Shown here: positions 9,754-19,428 of the stretch, in pieces
Position numbering within the stretch: position 1 is the first letter of the stretch
Layout of the letters: the number at the start of each line of letters is the position of its first letter
Assembly (NCBI GenBank): GCA_947501565.1
Contig: CANMWJ010000007.1
Location: forward strand, 62,001 to 126,000
Direction of reading: 5' to 3'
DNA from: an uncultured Marinobacterium sp.
Lineage (GTDB): Bacteria > Pseudomonadota > Gammaproteobacteria > Pseudomonadales > Balneatricaceae
DNA: 64,000 nucleotides
Program-made: the position numbers and the translations under genes
The notes under the pieces: generated by a model
The model's input: the letters and a program-made list of their open reading frames with translations, nothing else
Databases searched by the model: none
Told to the model about the DNA's origin: nothing

Positions 9754-12700
9754 TCAGGCTTCCACTTCAATCGACAGATCGGGTTTACGCCCGAACATCG
9801 CCCGCCCACCTTCGATTACCGTCAGCATCGACGGCACGAATAGCAGAATCAGCACCGTACCGTAGGCCAGACCGAAGACGATGGAGACCGCCATCGGAAT
9901 CAGGAACTGCGCCTGCAGCGAGGTTTCGAACAGGATCGGTGTCAGACCGGCGATGGTGGTCAGGGAGGTGAGCAGCACTGCCCGCAGACGTTGGCACGCG
10001 GCCTCGATCACCGCTTCACGTACCTCCATGCCATCGTCGCGTAACTTCTTGTAGAAGGTGATCAGGACGATGGAGTCGTTAATCACGATCCCTGACAGGC
10101 CGAAGAAACCAAACAACGAAAGGATCGTCAGGTCGATGCCCAGCAGGCCGTGCCCCAGAATTGCACCGGTCAGGCCCAGCGGGATCGCCAGCATGATCGC
10201 GATCGGCCAGGTGTAAGAAGCAAACACCCAGGCCAGGATGATAAAGATCAGCGTCAGGGCCAGGAACACACCCATCTTCATATCGGCCATGGTACGGCGT
10301 TCACGTTTGTTGGCGCCCTCGAAGCTGGCCTCGATACCGTACTGGCTGGTGATGCTGTCCAGTTCCTTGGCTTTCAGCGACGCGATAATCTCATTAGCGT
10401 TAGCGACACCCTCATCCAGGTCGGCGGTGACGCTGATTGCCAGCTGACCGTCGACACGCTGCAGCGTATCCAGGCCCTGTTTCGGGCGGAACTGCACCAC
10501 GTTGGCGAGCAGGGTGGTACCGCCGTTCGGCAGGATGATAGGCAGCTGTTCAACGGCGCGCAGACGGTCGCGCTCGGCATCTGGCAGTACCACGCGTACC
10601 TCTACCTCCTCCTGGCCGGTGTAGAAGCTCTGTACTTCGATACCGTCGAAAGAAGCGCGCAGCTGGCGGCCAACCGATTGCAGTGTCAGGCCTGCGGCTT
10701 TACCTGCCGGGGTCAGCTCGTAGATCAGCTGGGATTTACCGAACGGCAGGTCGTCATCCACGTTGGAGAGGCCGTTGTAGCTTTTCAGGACATCCTGCAG
10801 CTCCAGCGAAGCGGCTTTCAGGTTGTCCATGTTGGTGCCGCTCAGTTTCACCTCGATCGGTTTACCGGACGGACCAGAGCGGGCCTGATCGATAGAGAAT
10901 TTCTCGATCCCCGGTGGCAGCTGGATACGTTTACGCCACGCGGCGATCAGCTCCTTGTTGGTGGTGTCGCGGCTGTCGGCGGAGAACACCTCGATTTTCA
11001 GCGCGCCGAACTCATCTCCTTTGAAGGAGTTAACACTGGTGCGGCTGAAGTCGGCCTGACGCTCCTGGGTAAAGGCGACCTTCACGATGTCGCCGCCGAG
11101 CGCATCGTTGGTCTGCCATAAGGTGTCATCCAGATGGTTCAGGAACGCCGAGACACTTCTGCGGTCGGTACCTGCGGCGAACTGCACATTGGCGGTAATG
11201 CTCTCACGCTCAACGGCCGGGAAGAAGTTGAACTTGATACGCCCGCCCATCACCAGTGCGATCGCGACGATAAAGATGGCGAAGGACGCCGCGATGGTGG
11301 CCCAGCGGAACTCCAGCGCACGGGTCACCAGCGGACGGAAGATGTGATCGCGGAAGTGCTCAAAACCGGCATCCAGGCGCAGACGCAGCTTGGACGGATG
11401 CAGGTCGGAGGCTCTGTGCAGGCTGTGGTGCAGATGGCCCGGCAGAATCAGGAAACACTCGATCAGCGAGGCGATGATCACGCAGATCACCACGGTCGGG
11501 ATATCGATCAGGATGTTGCCGATACGGCCTTCCAGCAGCAGCAACGGCAGGAACGCGGCGATGGTGGTCATGGAGGAGGCCATAACCGGTGCCAGCATGC
11601 GGTGGGCACCGCCGATGGCGGCCTGCAGACCCGGTTCACCCTGTTTCAGGTGGGTCAGGGTGTCTTCACCCACGACGATGGCGTCGTCGACGATAATCCC
11701 CAGTGCCATGATCAGGCCGAACAGGCTGATCATGTTGATCGAACCGCCGATCAGGTGCAGTACCGCCAGGGTGGCAAGGAATGAGATCGGAATACCCACC
11801 GTTACCCAACCCGCCACGCGGGCGTTAAGGAACAGGAAGAGGATACAGATCACCAGCGCCAGACCGCCGAGGCCGTTTTTCAACAGCAGGTTGATACGCT
11901 CTTTAACCGGCTGCCAGCGCTCGTCAAAGGTGATGATCTTGATGTTCGGTGGCAGCAGCGGGCGGGTTTGTTCCAACCAGTTGTTCAGGGTCTCTGCGGT
12001 TTTCAGGGTGTCTTCGTTTTCGGTGCGTTGCACGCGGATCAGTACCGCCGGTGAACCCTGATAGAACAGCTCAATCTGTTTGTCTTTTGGACGCAGGTCG
12101 ATGTCGGCCACGTCACCCAAGCGGATCAGACGACCGCTCTCGTCGGTGAACAGCGGCAGCTGGCGGAAACCTTCCACGTCACGTTGCTGGCTCAGGCTGC
12201 GGATCTGGCGTGAGCCGTCACCCTTGGCGGCGGTGCCCGCCGGCAGGTCGATACTGCGTTGCTGGATGTTGCCCGCGACGTCGTTGAGGGTCATATCCAG
12301 TTCATGCAGCTGGCGTGACGGCAGCTGGATGGCGATCTCCTGATCGGGCAAGCCGGTGAACTCGATCTTGCTCAGGCCGGTCTGCAGCAGCTGGTGTTCG
12401 AAGTCACGTACCAGTGGGCGCAGCTCATCCAGGCGCACGGTATCGCCGGTGACCAGCAGGCTGGCGACATTCTCGTAGCGGATGATCTTCTGCACCAATG
12501 GGCGGTCGGCATCGCCGGGCAGGTCCTGTTCGATGCTGTCGATCTTCTGCTTCACCTCATCGAGCAGGAAATCGCTGTCCTCGTTCTCCTTCACCTCCAG
12601 ACGGATTGAGGCGATCCCCTGATTGGCGGTGGAGTAGTAGGTGTCGATCTGCGGCAGGGATTTCAGCTCCTCCTCAATCGGCAGGATGATCGAACGTTCG

Positions 12701-12900
12701 ATATCCTCGGCTGCTGCGCCGCTCCAGGTGACCTGAATGGTGATCACATCCAGCTCAAAGTTGGGGAAAAACTGGGTGTTCAGTTTCTTGATACCCCAGA
12801 CGCCGGCCAGGATCATCAGCACCATCAGCAGGTTGGCGGCAACCCGGTGGGAGGCAAATACCGCCGTCAGGTTCTGTAAGGGGCCCTGATAGTTTTTCAT
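9754..12900 (-). CDS. RND efflux transporter permease
   Basis: 1048 aa, the usual size of an inner-membrane resistance-nodulation-division pump with twelve membrane segments and two large periplasmic loops. TM4 carries the proton-relay Asp pair in GIIVDDAIVVGED. The TM10 segment is GIVINDSIVLITF: the Lys found in AcrB (K940) is replaced by a hydrophobic residue, which places it outside the classical AcrB/MexB group. Its start overlaps the stop of the adaptor gene by 4 bases, so the two are translated together. No outer-membrane channel gene is adjacent, so a TolC-like protein from elsewhere is needed. Substrate unknown. Confidence 0.92.
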   Translation of the reverse strand: MKNYQGPLQNLTAVFASHRVAANLLMVLMILAGVWGIKKLNTQFFPNFELDVITIQVTWSGAAAEDIERSIILPIEEELKSLPQIDTYYSTANQGIASIRLEVKENEDSDFLLDEVKQKIDSIEQDLPGDADRPLVQKIIRYENVASLLVTGDTVRLDELRPLVRDFEHQLLQTGLSKIEFTGLPDQEIAIQLPSRQLHELDMTLNDVAGNIQQRSIDLPAGTAAKGDGSRQIRSLSQQRDVEGFRQLPLFTDESGRLIRLGDVADIDLRPKDKQIELFYQGSPAVLIRVQRTENEDTLKTAETLNNWLEQTRPLLPPNIKIITFDERWQPVKERINLLLKNGLGGLALVICILFLFLNARVAGWVTVGIPISFLATLAVLHLIGGSINMISLFGLIMALGIIVDDAIVVGEDTLTHLKQGEPGLQAAIGGAHRMLAPVMASSMTTIAAFLPLLLLEGRIGNILIDIPTVVICVIIASLIECFLILPGHLHHSLHRASDLHPSKLRLRLDAGFEHFRDHIFRPLVTRALEFRWATIAASFAIFIVAIALVMGGRIKFNFFPAVERESITANVQFAAGTDRRSVSAFLNHLDDTLWQTNDALGGDIVKVAFTQERQADFSRTSVNSFKGDEFGALKIEVFSADSRDTTNKELIAAWRKRIQLPPGIEKFSIDQARSGPSGKPIEVKLSGTNMDNLKAASLELQDVLKSYNGLSNVDDDLPFGKSQLIYELTPAGKAAGLTLQSVGRQLRASFDGIEVQSFYTGQEEVEVRVVLPDAERDRLRAVEQLPIILPNGGTTLLANVVQFRPKQGLDTLQRVDGQLAISVTADLDEGVANANEIIASLKAKELDSITSQYGIEASFEGANKRERRTMADMKMGVFLALTLIFIILAWVFASYTWPIAIMLAIPLGLTGAILGHGLLGIDLTILSLFGFFGLSGIVINDSIVLITFYKKLRDDGMEVREAVIEAACQRLRAVLLTSLTTIAGLTPILFETSLQAQFLIPMAVSIVFGLAYGTVLILLFVPSMLTVIEGGRAMFGRKPDLSIEVEA

Positions 12901-14192
12901 TGGCCCGCCTCACGTACTTTCAGGCCGGAGATTGCGTTGGGCAGTTGGGTGGTCACAATGGCGTCGCCTGCGTTGATCGCGTCGCTGCGCACCAGAATGC
13001 GGGTTTTACCCTCTGCCGTAGTGATATCCCCCACGCGTTCCACGCTGATCGCGTCCAGACGGCCGTCAACCATACGATAGATACGGTCGGTGCCGTACAG
13101 CGCTTGTGGTGGCAGGGCCACAACGTTGTGCTGGACCGGCAGTTTCAGGTCGATGGCAACAGAACGTCCCGGCTCCGGCAGCTGATCGCTCCCTTCAATA
13201 CGGAAGAACGCGTCTACACCGGCGCGACCGCCATTCACCTCACCGGCGAGTCGGTCCAGCTGCAGAGTGAGGGTCTGGTCATCAAGCTGGCTGTCGGCGC
13301 TGATGCTGCCCCGGTCCTCCAGCGCGCTACGGATCAGCGGCAGGATGCGCGACGGTACCTGCGCGCGGACTTCCAGTCGGTCCAGACCGTAGACGGTCAG
13401 TAGCGGATCACCGCTGCGTACGCGATCTCCCGGTGCGACGTGCAGTTTGGCGATACGACCGGCAAACCGGGCGCTGATACGGGTACGTTCCAGATCCAGC
13501 AGGGCGGTGTCATGAAGTGCCTTAGCGCGCGTCAGGTTGGCGTTGAGCTGCTTCTGGCGGTTGGGGTGATCGTTGACCGCCTGCTGACGGGTGTTCAGGG
13601 AGAGGGCCTGCTGCTGCAGGCTGCGGCGTGCGGTATCCAGCTGGTCCTGGCTGGCCAGCTTACGCTCGCTGAGGTTCTCGATACGGCTCAGGTTCTGCTG
13701 ACTCAGCGCCAGCAGGTTCTTTTCGATCTTCAGGGCTTTCAGATCGGCGCGGTGACGCACGTTTTCCGCCGCCAGCTGGGCTTCAGCATTACGCAGGTCG
13801 GCCTCGCGCTGGGCGACGATCAGGCGAATATCACGGTCATCCAGTTTCAGCAGGGTCTCATCGGCCTGAAAAGCACGGCCTTCATCGGTCGGTGCCTGGT
13901 CGACATAGGCGGTGACGGCCGCAGACAGGGTGCTCATACGGGGTGTTTCCACCTTTCCGTACAGCACCAGTTCGGGTTGGTGGGCTGCCAGGGTCGCTTT
14001 GGTCAGGCTGACCGCCCAGACCTTCTCTTGCACGGGACGTGAAGGCGCCGTCGGCTTGGTGGCGCGCATATATCCGAAGGTACCGACCGCGAGGGCGATA
14101 AAGAGCAGTGGCAGCAGCCATTTGAGAAGGGTGGCGGAGCGGGAGCGTTGCTGCCCGACCTCGGGTGCCTGCGTGTTAGGTGCCTGCGTCAT
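12897..14192 (-). CDS. RND/HlyD-family periplasmic adaptor
   Basis: 431 aa. A membrane anchor at about 24-44 is followed by a barrel-sandwich (lipoyl-like) half, a long alpha-helical hairpin at about 130-230 rich in Gln, Leu and Arg, the returning lipoyl half (RISARFAGRIAKLHVAPGDRV), and C-terminal beta domains. This is the standard membrane-fusion-protein layout linking an RND permease to an outer-membrane channel. It precedes and overlaps the permease gene by 4 bases. It is anchored by a membrane helix and not by a lipid, since no lipobox Cys is present. Confidence 0.92.
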   Translation of the reverse strand: MTQAPNTQAPEVGQQRSRSATLLKWLLPLLFIALAVGTFGYMRATKPTAPSRPVQEKVWAVSLTKATLAAHQPELVLYGKVETPRMSTLSAAVTAYVDQAPTDEGRAFQADETLLKLDDRDIRLIVAQREADLRNAEAQLAAENVRHRADLKALKIEKNLLALSQQNLSRIENLSERKLASQDQLDTARRSLQQQALSLNTRQQAVNDHPNRQKQLNANLTRAKALHDTALLDLERTRISARFAGRIAKLHVAPGDRVRSGDPLLTVYGLDRLEVRAQVPSRILPLIRSALEDRGSISADSQLDDQTLTLQLDRLAGEVNGGRAGVDAFFRIEGSDQLPEPGRSVAIDLKLPVQHNVVALPPQALYGTDRIYRMVDGRLDAISVERVGDITTAEGKTRILVRSDAINAGDAIVTTQLPNAISGLKVREAGQ

Positions 14193-14394
14193 ATTGATCT
14201 GATTCCCTGAACGCTTCTGAGTGATAGTACAGTTTCTGTCTGCGGGCTTATATTAGCGGATATTAATACGGCTACCAGCCAACTTTACAATTCTTAACTG
14301 CATGTTACTTTAGAATTTTACGTCCGAACCCTGCTCCCGGTTCATTTATCTATTTCCGCTCGCCCGAAGCTTCGGAAATCTCATGGAGGTCTCA

Positions 14395-15246
14395 ATGCAC
14401 ACGGATTCAGTTCTCTGTCTCAATGGACAGGGATTTCACCGAATGGTTTATCGCCAGTGGGGCAGCGCCGACAACGAACGGGTGCTGATCTGCGTTCATG
14501 GTCTGGCGCGCAACAGCCGCGATTTTGATGAACTGGCGACCGCGTTGGCGCGGGATTACCGGGTGATCTGCCCGGATATTGTCGGCCGTGGCAGCAGCGA
14601 CTGGCTGCCGACCGGCCAGCCCTACGGTATTCCACAGTACCTCAGCGATATCACCACCCTGTTGGCACGACTGAACGTGGAGCAGGTGGATTGGGTGGGG
14701 ACTTCGATGGGGGGTATTATCGGCATGTGTCTCGCGGCGATGCCGAATACGCCGATCCGCAGCCTGATCCTCAATGACGTGGGTAGTTTCGTACCTTCCA
14801 CAGCACTGCAGCGTATCAGCGGTTATCTGGGAGACAAACGCTTCGAATCGCTGACCGAGGCAGAGCAGTTTATGCGCACCAACTATGTGGCGCTGAAGAA
14901 CCTGGACGACAAACAGTGGCAGCATCTGGCGCAGCACGGCGTGCGAGAAACCGATGACGGCCAACTCGCGCTGCATTATGATCCCGCCATCGCAGAAGCT
15001 ACCGCTGCTGCATCGGGGGAAGATATCGACCTGAGCGGTGTGTGGCAGGCGGTACGCTGCCATCAGGCACTGATCTGGGGACAGGCGTCCGATATCCTGA
15101 CAGCGGACACCGTGGCGCAGATGCAGGCGCGTAACAGCGAACTGGATCTGCTGGCGCTACCGGACATCGCCCATGCGCCCTCCCTGATGGAGACAGATCA
15201 GATCCGCTGGATTCAGGACTGGTTGCGTCGCCACCGACATAATTAA
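14395..15246 (+). CDS. Alpha/beta-fold hydrolase
   Basis: 283 aa from the ATG at 14395, preceded by GGAGG with a 5-base gap; an ATG 12 bases earlier overlaps that ribosome site. The nucleophile elbow is GTSMGG with Ser104, and the oxyanion region is CVHGLARNSRDFDEL. The catalytic His is probably in IAHAPSL near the end, and the acid in GQASDILT. Family includes esterases, haloperoxidase-like and C-C bond hydrolases; the substrate cannot be told from sequence. It is followed at 22 bases by the glycerate kinase gene and may share its transcript. Confidence 0.85.
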   Translation: MHTDSVLCLNGQGFHRMVYRQWGSADNERVLICVHGLARNSRDFDELATALARDYRVICPDIVGRGSSDWLPTGQPYGIPQYLSDITTLLARLNVEQVDWVGTSMGGIIGMCLAAMPNTPIRSLILNDVGSFVPSTALQRISGYLGDKRFESLTEAEQFMRTNYVALKNLDDKQWQHLAQHGVRETDDGQLALHYDPAIAEATAAASGEDIDLSGVWQAVRCHQALIWGQASDILTADTVAQMQARNSELDLLALPDIAHAPSLMETDQIRWIQDWLRRHRHN

Positions 15247-15268
15247 AACAAAGGATACCGAGTAATCG

Positions 15269-16273
15269 ATGAGTGTATTAACCCACTGGCCGGACGAACA
15301 GCTGTGCCTGAGTTACAAGGAGCGGCGTTTTGCCGTCGAAGCGGTGGAAAAGGCGTTTGCTTCCACCCTGGAATCCCTGAAGGTAGATATCGGCCTGGTG
15401 GAGATGTTCGAATCGATCTACGTACCGTTGGGGGCTTGGCTAGCGCGTCGCAAGCAGCTGCAGCCGGGGCCGCTGGTGGTTGGCATCAACGGTGCGCAGG
15501 GTGCGGGTAAGTCCACGCTGTTCAACCTGCTGGAGGTGATCCTCACCGAAGGCTTTAACCTGCGCGTGGTGGGATTCTCCATTGATGACCTCTACAAAAC
15601 CCGCGCAGAACGCGAAGAGATCGGCAAGCGCGTGCACCCGCTGCTGCAGACCCGTGGCGTACCGGGTACCCACGACGTACATCTCGGCATCGATATCCTG
15701 AACGCGCTGAAATCCTGCGACGAAAACAGTGTGACCAAAATCCCGGTCTTCGATAAATCGATCGACGACCGCTGTCCGGCGGAAGTCTGGCAGGAGTGGC
15801 TGGGACCGGCCGACGTGATCGTGATCGAAGGCTGGTGCGTGGGTGCCGAACCGCAGCAGGCCGACGATCTGGCGCAGCCGATCAACGAACTGGAGCAGAG
15901 CGAAGATGCTGACGGCGCCTGGCGTGCCCACGTCAACGCACAGCTGGCGGCGGATTATCGCGACCTGTTTGCCATGATCGACGTACTGCTGATGCTGAAA
16001 GTGCCGAGTATGGACGCGGTATTCGAGTGGCGCTCCCTGCAGGAGAAGAAACTGGCTGAGCGGGTGAAATATATCTACGACACCCAGCAACCCACCGATC
16101 ATCTGAGGATCATGGATGAAGGCGAGATCAAACGTTTTATCCAGCACTACGAGCGCCTGACGCGCCATATGTTGGAGGAGATGCCGGACCGCGCAGACGT
16201 GACCCTGCTGTTGAACGATAACCATAAAATTTACGATATCCAGATCAATCGTCCGCTGGAACAGACCCAATAG
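15269..16273 (+). CDS. P-loop kinase of the D-glycerate 3-kinase (YggC-like) family
   Basis: 334 aa. The Walker A motif GAQGAGKS is at residues 75-82, followed by the family segment GFSIDDLYKTRAER and RGVPGTHDVHLG, which is typical of plant-type and cyanobacterial glycerate kinase and YggC-like proteins. These phosphorylate D-glycerate to 3-phosphoglycerate, linking photorespiration-like or glyoxylate metabolism to glycolysis. There is no other glycerate pathway gene alongside, so the substrate is assigned from family only. It sits between a hydrolase gene (22-base gap) and a DUF2959 lipoprotein gene (15-base gap), probably as one operon ending at the terminator near 17000. Confidence 0.85.
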   Translation: MSVLTHWPDEQLCLSYKERRFAVEAVEKAFASTLESLKVDIGLVEMFESIYVPLGAWLARRKQLQPGPLVVGINGAQGAGKSTLFNLLEVILTEGFNLRVVGFSIDDLYKTRAEREEIGKRVHPLLQTRGVPGTHDVHLGIDILNALKSCDENSVTKIPVFDKSIDDRCPAEVWQEWLGPADVIVIEGWCVGAEPQQADDLAQPINELEQSEDADGAWRAHVNAQLAADYRDLFAMIDVLLMLKVPSMDAVFEWRSLQEKKLAERVKYIYDTQQPTDHLRIMDEGEIKRFIQHYERLTRHMLEEMPDRADVTLLLNDNHKIYDIQINRPLEQTQ

Positions 16274-16288
16274 GATGGAAGGAAACCG

Positions 16289-16945
16289 ATGAAACAGAAA
16301 TTACGTGTGCTGCTGGGCGCATCCCTGCTGACACTGGTAACAGGTTGTCAGACCGCTTATTACTCCGCCATGGAGCAGGTGGGCGTGCACAAACGCGACA
16401 TCCTCGTCGATCGGGTGGTGGACGCCCGTGACTCGCAGGCGGAAGCGCAGGAGCAGTTTAAAGACGCACTGGAGCAGTTCCGCTCCGTGGTGCAGTTTGA
16501 CGGTGGCGAGCTGGATAAGGTCTACAACCAGTTGCAGGCGGAGTACGACGACAGCGTTGACGCGGCCGAGGATGTCAGCAACCGTATCGACAAAGTGGAG
16601 AGCGTGGCGGAAGCGTTGTTCGAGGAGTGGAACGAAGAGCTAGGCAAGTACAGCAGCCGCAAACTGCGTAACGAAAGTGCGCGTAAGCTGCGTGAAACCC
16701 GCGTACGTTACGCTGAACTGTTGCGCACCCTGAAACAGGCGGAGAAGCGTATGGCGCCGGTTCTGGCCTCCCTGCAGGACAACGTGCTCTATCTCAAGCA
16801 CAACCTTAACGCCCGTGCTGTGGGTGCCCTGAAAGGTGAGTTCCGTGGCATCAAGCAGGATATCGACCTGCTGCTGCGCGATATGCAACGCGCGATCTCC
16901 CAGTCCGACCGCTTTATCCGCGAGATGGAAGACCGTCAGGGGTAA
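16289..16945 (+). CDS. DUF2959-family lipoprotein
   Basis: 218 aa with a clear lipoprotein signal: basic N-terminus, hydrophobic stretch and lipobox LVTGC with Cys20. The rest is long and helical with charged heptads (coiled coil at about 45-130 and 140-215), matching DUF2959 proteins, whose role is not established. The ribosome site AAGGAAA lies directly upstream. Last gene before a strong terminator. Probably an outer-membrane-attached periplasmic protein. Confidence 0.88.
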   Translation: MKQKLRVLLGASLLTLVTGCQTAYYSAMEQVGVHKRDILVDRVVDARDSQAEAQEQFKDALEQFRSVVQFDGGELDKVYNQLQAEYDDSVDAAEDVSNRIDKVESVAEALFEEWNEELGKYSSRKLRNESARKLRETRVRYAELLRTLKQAEKRMAPVLASLQDNVLYLKHNLNARAVGALKGEFRGIKQDIDLLLRDMQRAISQSDRFIREMEDRQG

Positions 16946-16997
16946 CTGGTTCTTCTACCTGTAAAAGTTCTTACTCCGTTATCCGGCAGTAAGAAGC

Positions 16998-17026
16998 AAG
17001 GGGAGTCTCGGATTCCCCTTTTTATT
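16998..17026 (+). terminator. Rho-independent terminator
   Basis: Stem AAGGGGA (16998-17004) / TCCCCTT (17014-17020) followed by TTTATTT. It ends the hydrolase-kinase-lipoprotein transcript. Confidence 0.85.
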
Positions 17027-17097
17027 TCTGAATAGCATGTATCTTTATTCCTGCAGGCGCTTTCCTGGCCCGTTATTTTGAGTGAGAAACGCAAGGC

Positions 17098-17183
17098 ACC
17101 GGACGGAGTCCGGCAAGGAGGGGGCTGCAGAGCGGGCCGCGTAGGCGAATTGTTAAGGGAGGGCGCAGCCGCTCTCCCTTGAC
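17098..17183. repeat. Copy of a dispersed palindromic element
   Basis: Begins with a hairpin CCGGAC-GGA-GTCCGG (17099-17113), then CAAG, a GC-rich middle, GTTAAGGGAG at 17152-17161 and the partly complementary CTCCCTTGAC at 17174-17183. The same order of motifs (CCGGAC-GAA-GTCCGG, CAAG, GTTAAGGGG, CCCCTTAAC) recurs at 57693-57759. It lies between the DUF2959 operon and the convergent lipoprotein gene. Confidence 0.65.
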
Positions 17184-17186
17184 ACA

Positions 17187-17870
17187 TTAGATCGGCAGGA
17201 ACGTCATCGACGCAGCGCGGTGCACCACATTTTTAATGGTGCGGTTGGTGGTGTCGGCGATGATTGATGCCAGCATATCCTGCAGTGCAATCATCTTACT
17301 CAGCGTGCGCTCAAAGCTGAGATTCTTGATCCCCTCTTTGGTTTCACCGTTGGCCAGCAGCAGTGGTTCACCGCGCAGGTCCTTCAGGTTATTCAGCTGC
17401 CAGGCGACCGATTCCAGATTGCGTGCGCTGTTGTAGAGTTTCTGCTGGTCCAATTCGTCGAGCAGGAAGAACTCATGTTTGTTGTTGAACGAGGCGCTGA
17501 TCATTGAACGGATGCCAACCATCAGCGTGAATACCCGGTCCCCCTGATAATCGCGGGAGAACGCCAGACGCATCGCCGAGTTGCCCCAGCGTCCCTGCAG
17601 CTCCGGATACCCGTCAGCCGGAGGAGAGGCCATAATCTGCTGTACGCGCAGGTTGATGGTCATGCGAGGTACTTTCGCCAGCTCGCGCGGATTGCGCTTG
17701 TAGAGTTTGATGGTGAGTTTGCGGATCAGACGATCCAGTTCAGCACGGTGGGCGTCGGCGACCATATCGATATCGCTCTTCGCCAGATTGCGCACGTCAA
17801 AAGAGCGCACGTTTTCGGGACTGCAGCCGCTGAGAAAAAGCGCCAGAATAAGTGTAAGTGCAATTCGCAT
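17187..17870 (-). CDS. Lipoprotein of unknown function
   Basis: 227 aa with lipobox LFLSGC (Cys16). The mature part is largely alpha-helical, with a basic segment LIRKLTIKLYKRNPREL and a pattern reminiscent of periplasmic helical-bundle proteins. I do not recognise a family. It is transcribed divergently from the fructosamine kinase family gene with only 40 bases between start codons, so their promoters must overlap the coding regions or each other. Confidence 0.8.
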   Translation of the reverse strand: MRIALTLILALFLSGCSPENVRSFDVRNLAKSDIDMVADAHRAELDRLIRKLTIKLYKRNPRELAKVPRMTINLRVQQIMASPPADGYPELQGRWGNSAMRLAFSRDYQGDRVFTLMVGIRSMISASFNNKHEFFLLDELDQQKLYNSARNLESVAWQLNNLKDLRGEPLLLANGETKEGIKNLSFERTLSKMIALQDMLASIIADTTNRTIKNVVHRAASMTFLPI

Positions 17871-17910
17871 ATTGGAAGCAGCAAGAGTTTTGACGGAGTG
17901 ATTTCACATT

Positions 17911-18768
17911 ATGCTATCGGACCCCGATCTACAAGTTTGGCTCGCCTCTCAGATGCTGGAGATCAACACCGCACGTCCGCTCTCAGGTGGTTGTGTGGCG
18001 AGTTGCTATGAGTTGAACCTGAGTGACGGTCGCGCCTGTTTTCTCAAGCAGCACCCCGGCGATATTGCTGGACAGTTTGCGGCTGAAGCTGCAGGGCTCA
18101 AGGCGCTGGCGGCCTCCAGCGGGCTGCGTGTCCCTGCGGTGATCTGGTACTCCGACAACAGCCTGCTGCTCGAAGACGTGCCGCCTGCTGCGACTCGCGC
18201 CGCTGATTTCTGGGAGCAGCTGGGGATTGGCTTGGCGCAACAACACAAGCAAACGTTGGCCCAGTTCGGGTTCCAGCGCGATACCTTCTGTGGCGGCACG
18301 CGTCAGCCTAACCCATTGATCTCTGACGGTTATCGGTTCTTCGCCGAACAGCGACTGCTCTATCTGGCAAAGATCGCTGTGGATAATGAACTGTTGTCCA
18401 CACGGGCGTTTGCGCAGGTCGAGCAGTTATGTACACGCCTGCCGGAGCTGATACCTGAGCAGGCACCTGCGCTGCTGCACGGTGATCTCTGGTACGGCAA
18501 CGTGCATACGGGGCCAAGCGGGGAACCGGTGCTGATCGATCCAGCGGCCTATCAGGGCTGGCCGGAAGCAGATCTGGCGATGACCTTGCTGTTTGGTGGT
18601 TTCGATGACCGCTTTTATGAGGTCTATCGGGCGCACCATCCGCTGCAACCGGGCTGGCGCGAGCGCGCAGCGCTTTACAATCTGTGGCATTTACTGAACC
18701 ATCTCACCCTATTCGGTCGTAGTTACCTACAAGAGGTAGAAGCGACCCTGAGACGTTATGTCGGTTAA
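17911..18768 (+). CDS. Fructosamine kinase family protein
   Basis: 285 aa with a protein-kinase-like fold of the fructosamine-3-kinase/YniA group. The phosphotransfer loop HGDLWYGNVHTG near residue 190 (catalytic Asp and Asn) and the metal-binding Asp in LIDPAAYQGWPEADLAM are intact, as are the N-terminal GGCVASCYEL and the LLLEDV hinge. Such enzymes phosphorylate ketosamines (protein deglycation) or small ribulosamines. Probably starts a run with pdxH, carboxylesterase and slyD; gaps are 18 bases and then 4-base overlaps. Confidence 0.9.
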   Translation: MLSDPDLQVWLASQMLEINTARPLSGGCVASCYELNLSDGRACFLKQHPGDIAGQFAAEAAGLKALAASSGLRVPAVIWYSDNSLLLEDVPPAATRAADFWEQLGIGLAQQHKQTLAQFGFQRDTFCGGTRQPNPLISDGYRFFAEQRLLYLAKIAVDNELLSTRAFAQVEQLCTRLPELIPEQAPALLHGDLWYGNVHTGPSGEPVLIDPAAYQGWPEADLAMTLLFGGFDDRFYEVYRAHHPLQPGWRERAALYNLWHLLNHLTLFGRSYLQEVEATLRRYVG

Positions 18769-18786
18769 CAACGAGACTGAATCTGT

Positions 18787-19428
18787 ATGAGCAACGATTA
18801 CACCAGCCTGCGCCGGGAATATCTGGCTAACCCCCTGCACCGCGAAGACCTGCTGGATAACCCGGTAGAGCAGTTCGCCCGCTGGATGGAGAAAGCGACC
18901 GAAGTGTCACCGGATGACTCCACCTCCATGACACTGGCGACGGCAAGCAAAGACGGTATGCCATCGGCGCGTATCGTGCTGCTGAAACACTTTGGCGCTG
19001 AAGGTTTTGCCTGGTACACCGACTACCGCAGCCGCAAGGGTCAGGAGCTGGAGGAGAATCCACAGGCGGAGCTTATGTTCTACTGGTACGGACTGGAGCG
19101 TCAGGTACGCATTCAGGGGACGGTAGAAAAGTTGCCGATCGAGCAGGGCAAAAAGTATTTCAACGAGCGCCCGGTGGGCAGTCGCCTGAGCGCTGCTGCA
19201 TCCTGTCAGAGTGCGGTTGTGGATAGCCGTGAGACACTGGAGCAGCGTGTGGAAAACCTTTCCAACGCGCACCCGGACGGCGATATTCCCCATCCTGAAG
19301 AGTGGGGTGGTTACATCCTGAAACCCACCCGCTTCGAATTCTGGCAGGGGCGTGCAAACCGTCTGCACGATCGTTTCACCTACCGTCTGGAAAACGATAA
19401 CTGGATCATAGAGCGACTACAGCCATGA
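18787..19428 (+). CDS. pdxH: Pyridoxamine 5'-phosphate oxidase PdxH
   Basis: 213 aa, the normal family length. It is an FMN-dependent oxidase forming pyridoxal 5'-phosphate from PNP or PMP. Family motifs include RIVLLKHF near residue 60, the FMN/PLP-binding segment RPVGSRLSAAASCQSAVV at about 130-147, WGGY and the C-terminal FWQGRANRLHDRF. Its stop overlaps the next start by 4 bases. Confidence 0.97.
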   Translation: MSNDYTSLRREYLANPLHREDLLDNPVEQFARWMEKATEVSPDDSTSMTLATASKDGMPSARIVLLKHFGAEGFAWYTDYRSRKGQELEENPQAELMFYWYGLERQVRIQGTVEKLPIEQGKKYFNERPVGSRLSAAASCQSAVVDSRETLEQRVENLSNAHPDGDIPHPEEWGGYILKPTRFEFWQGRANRLHDRFTYRLENDNWIIERLQP

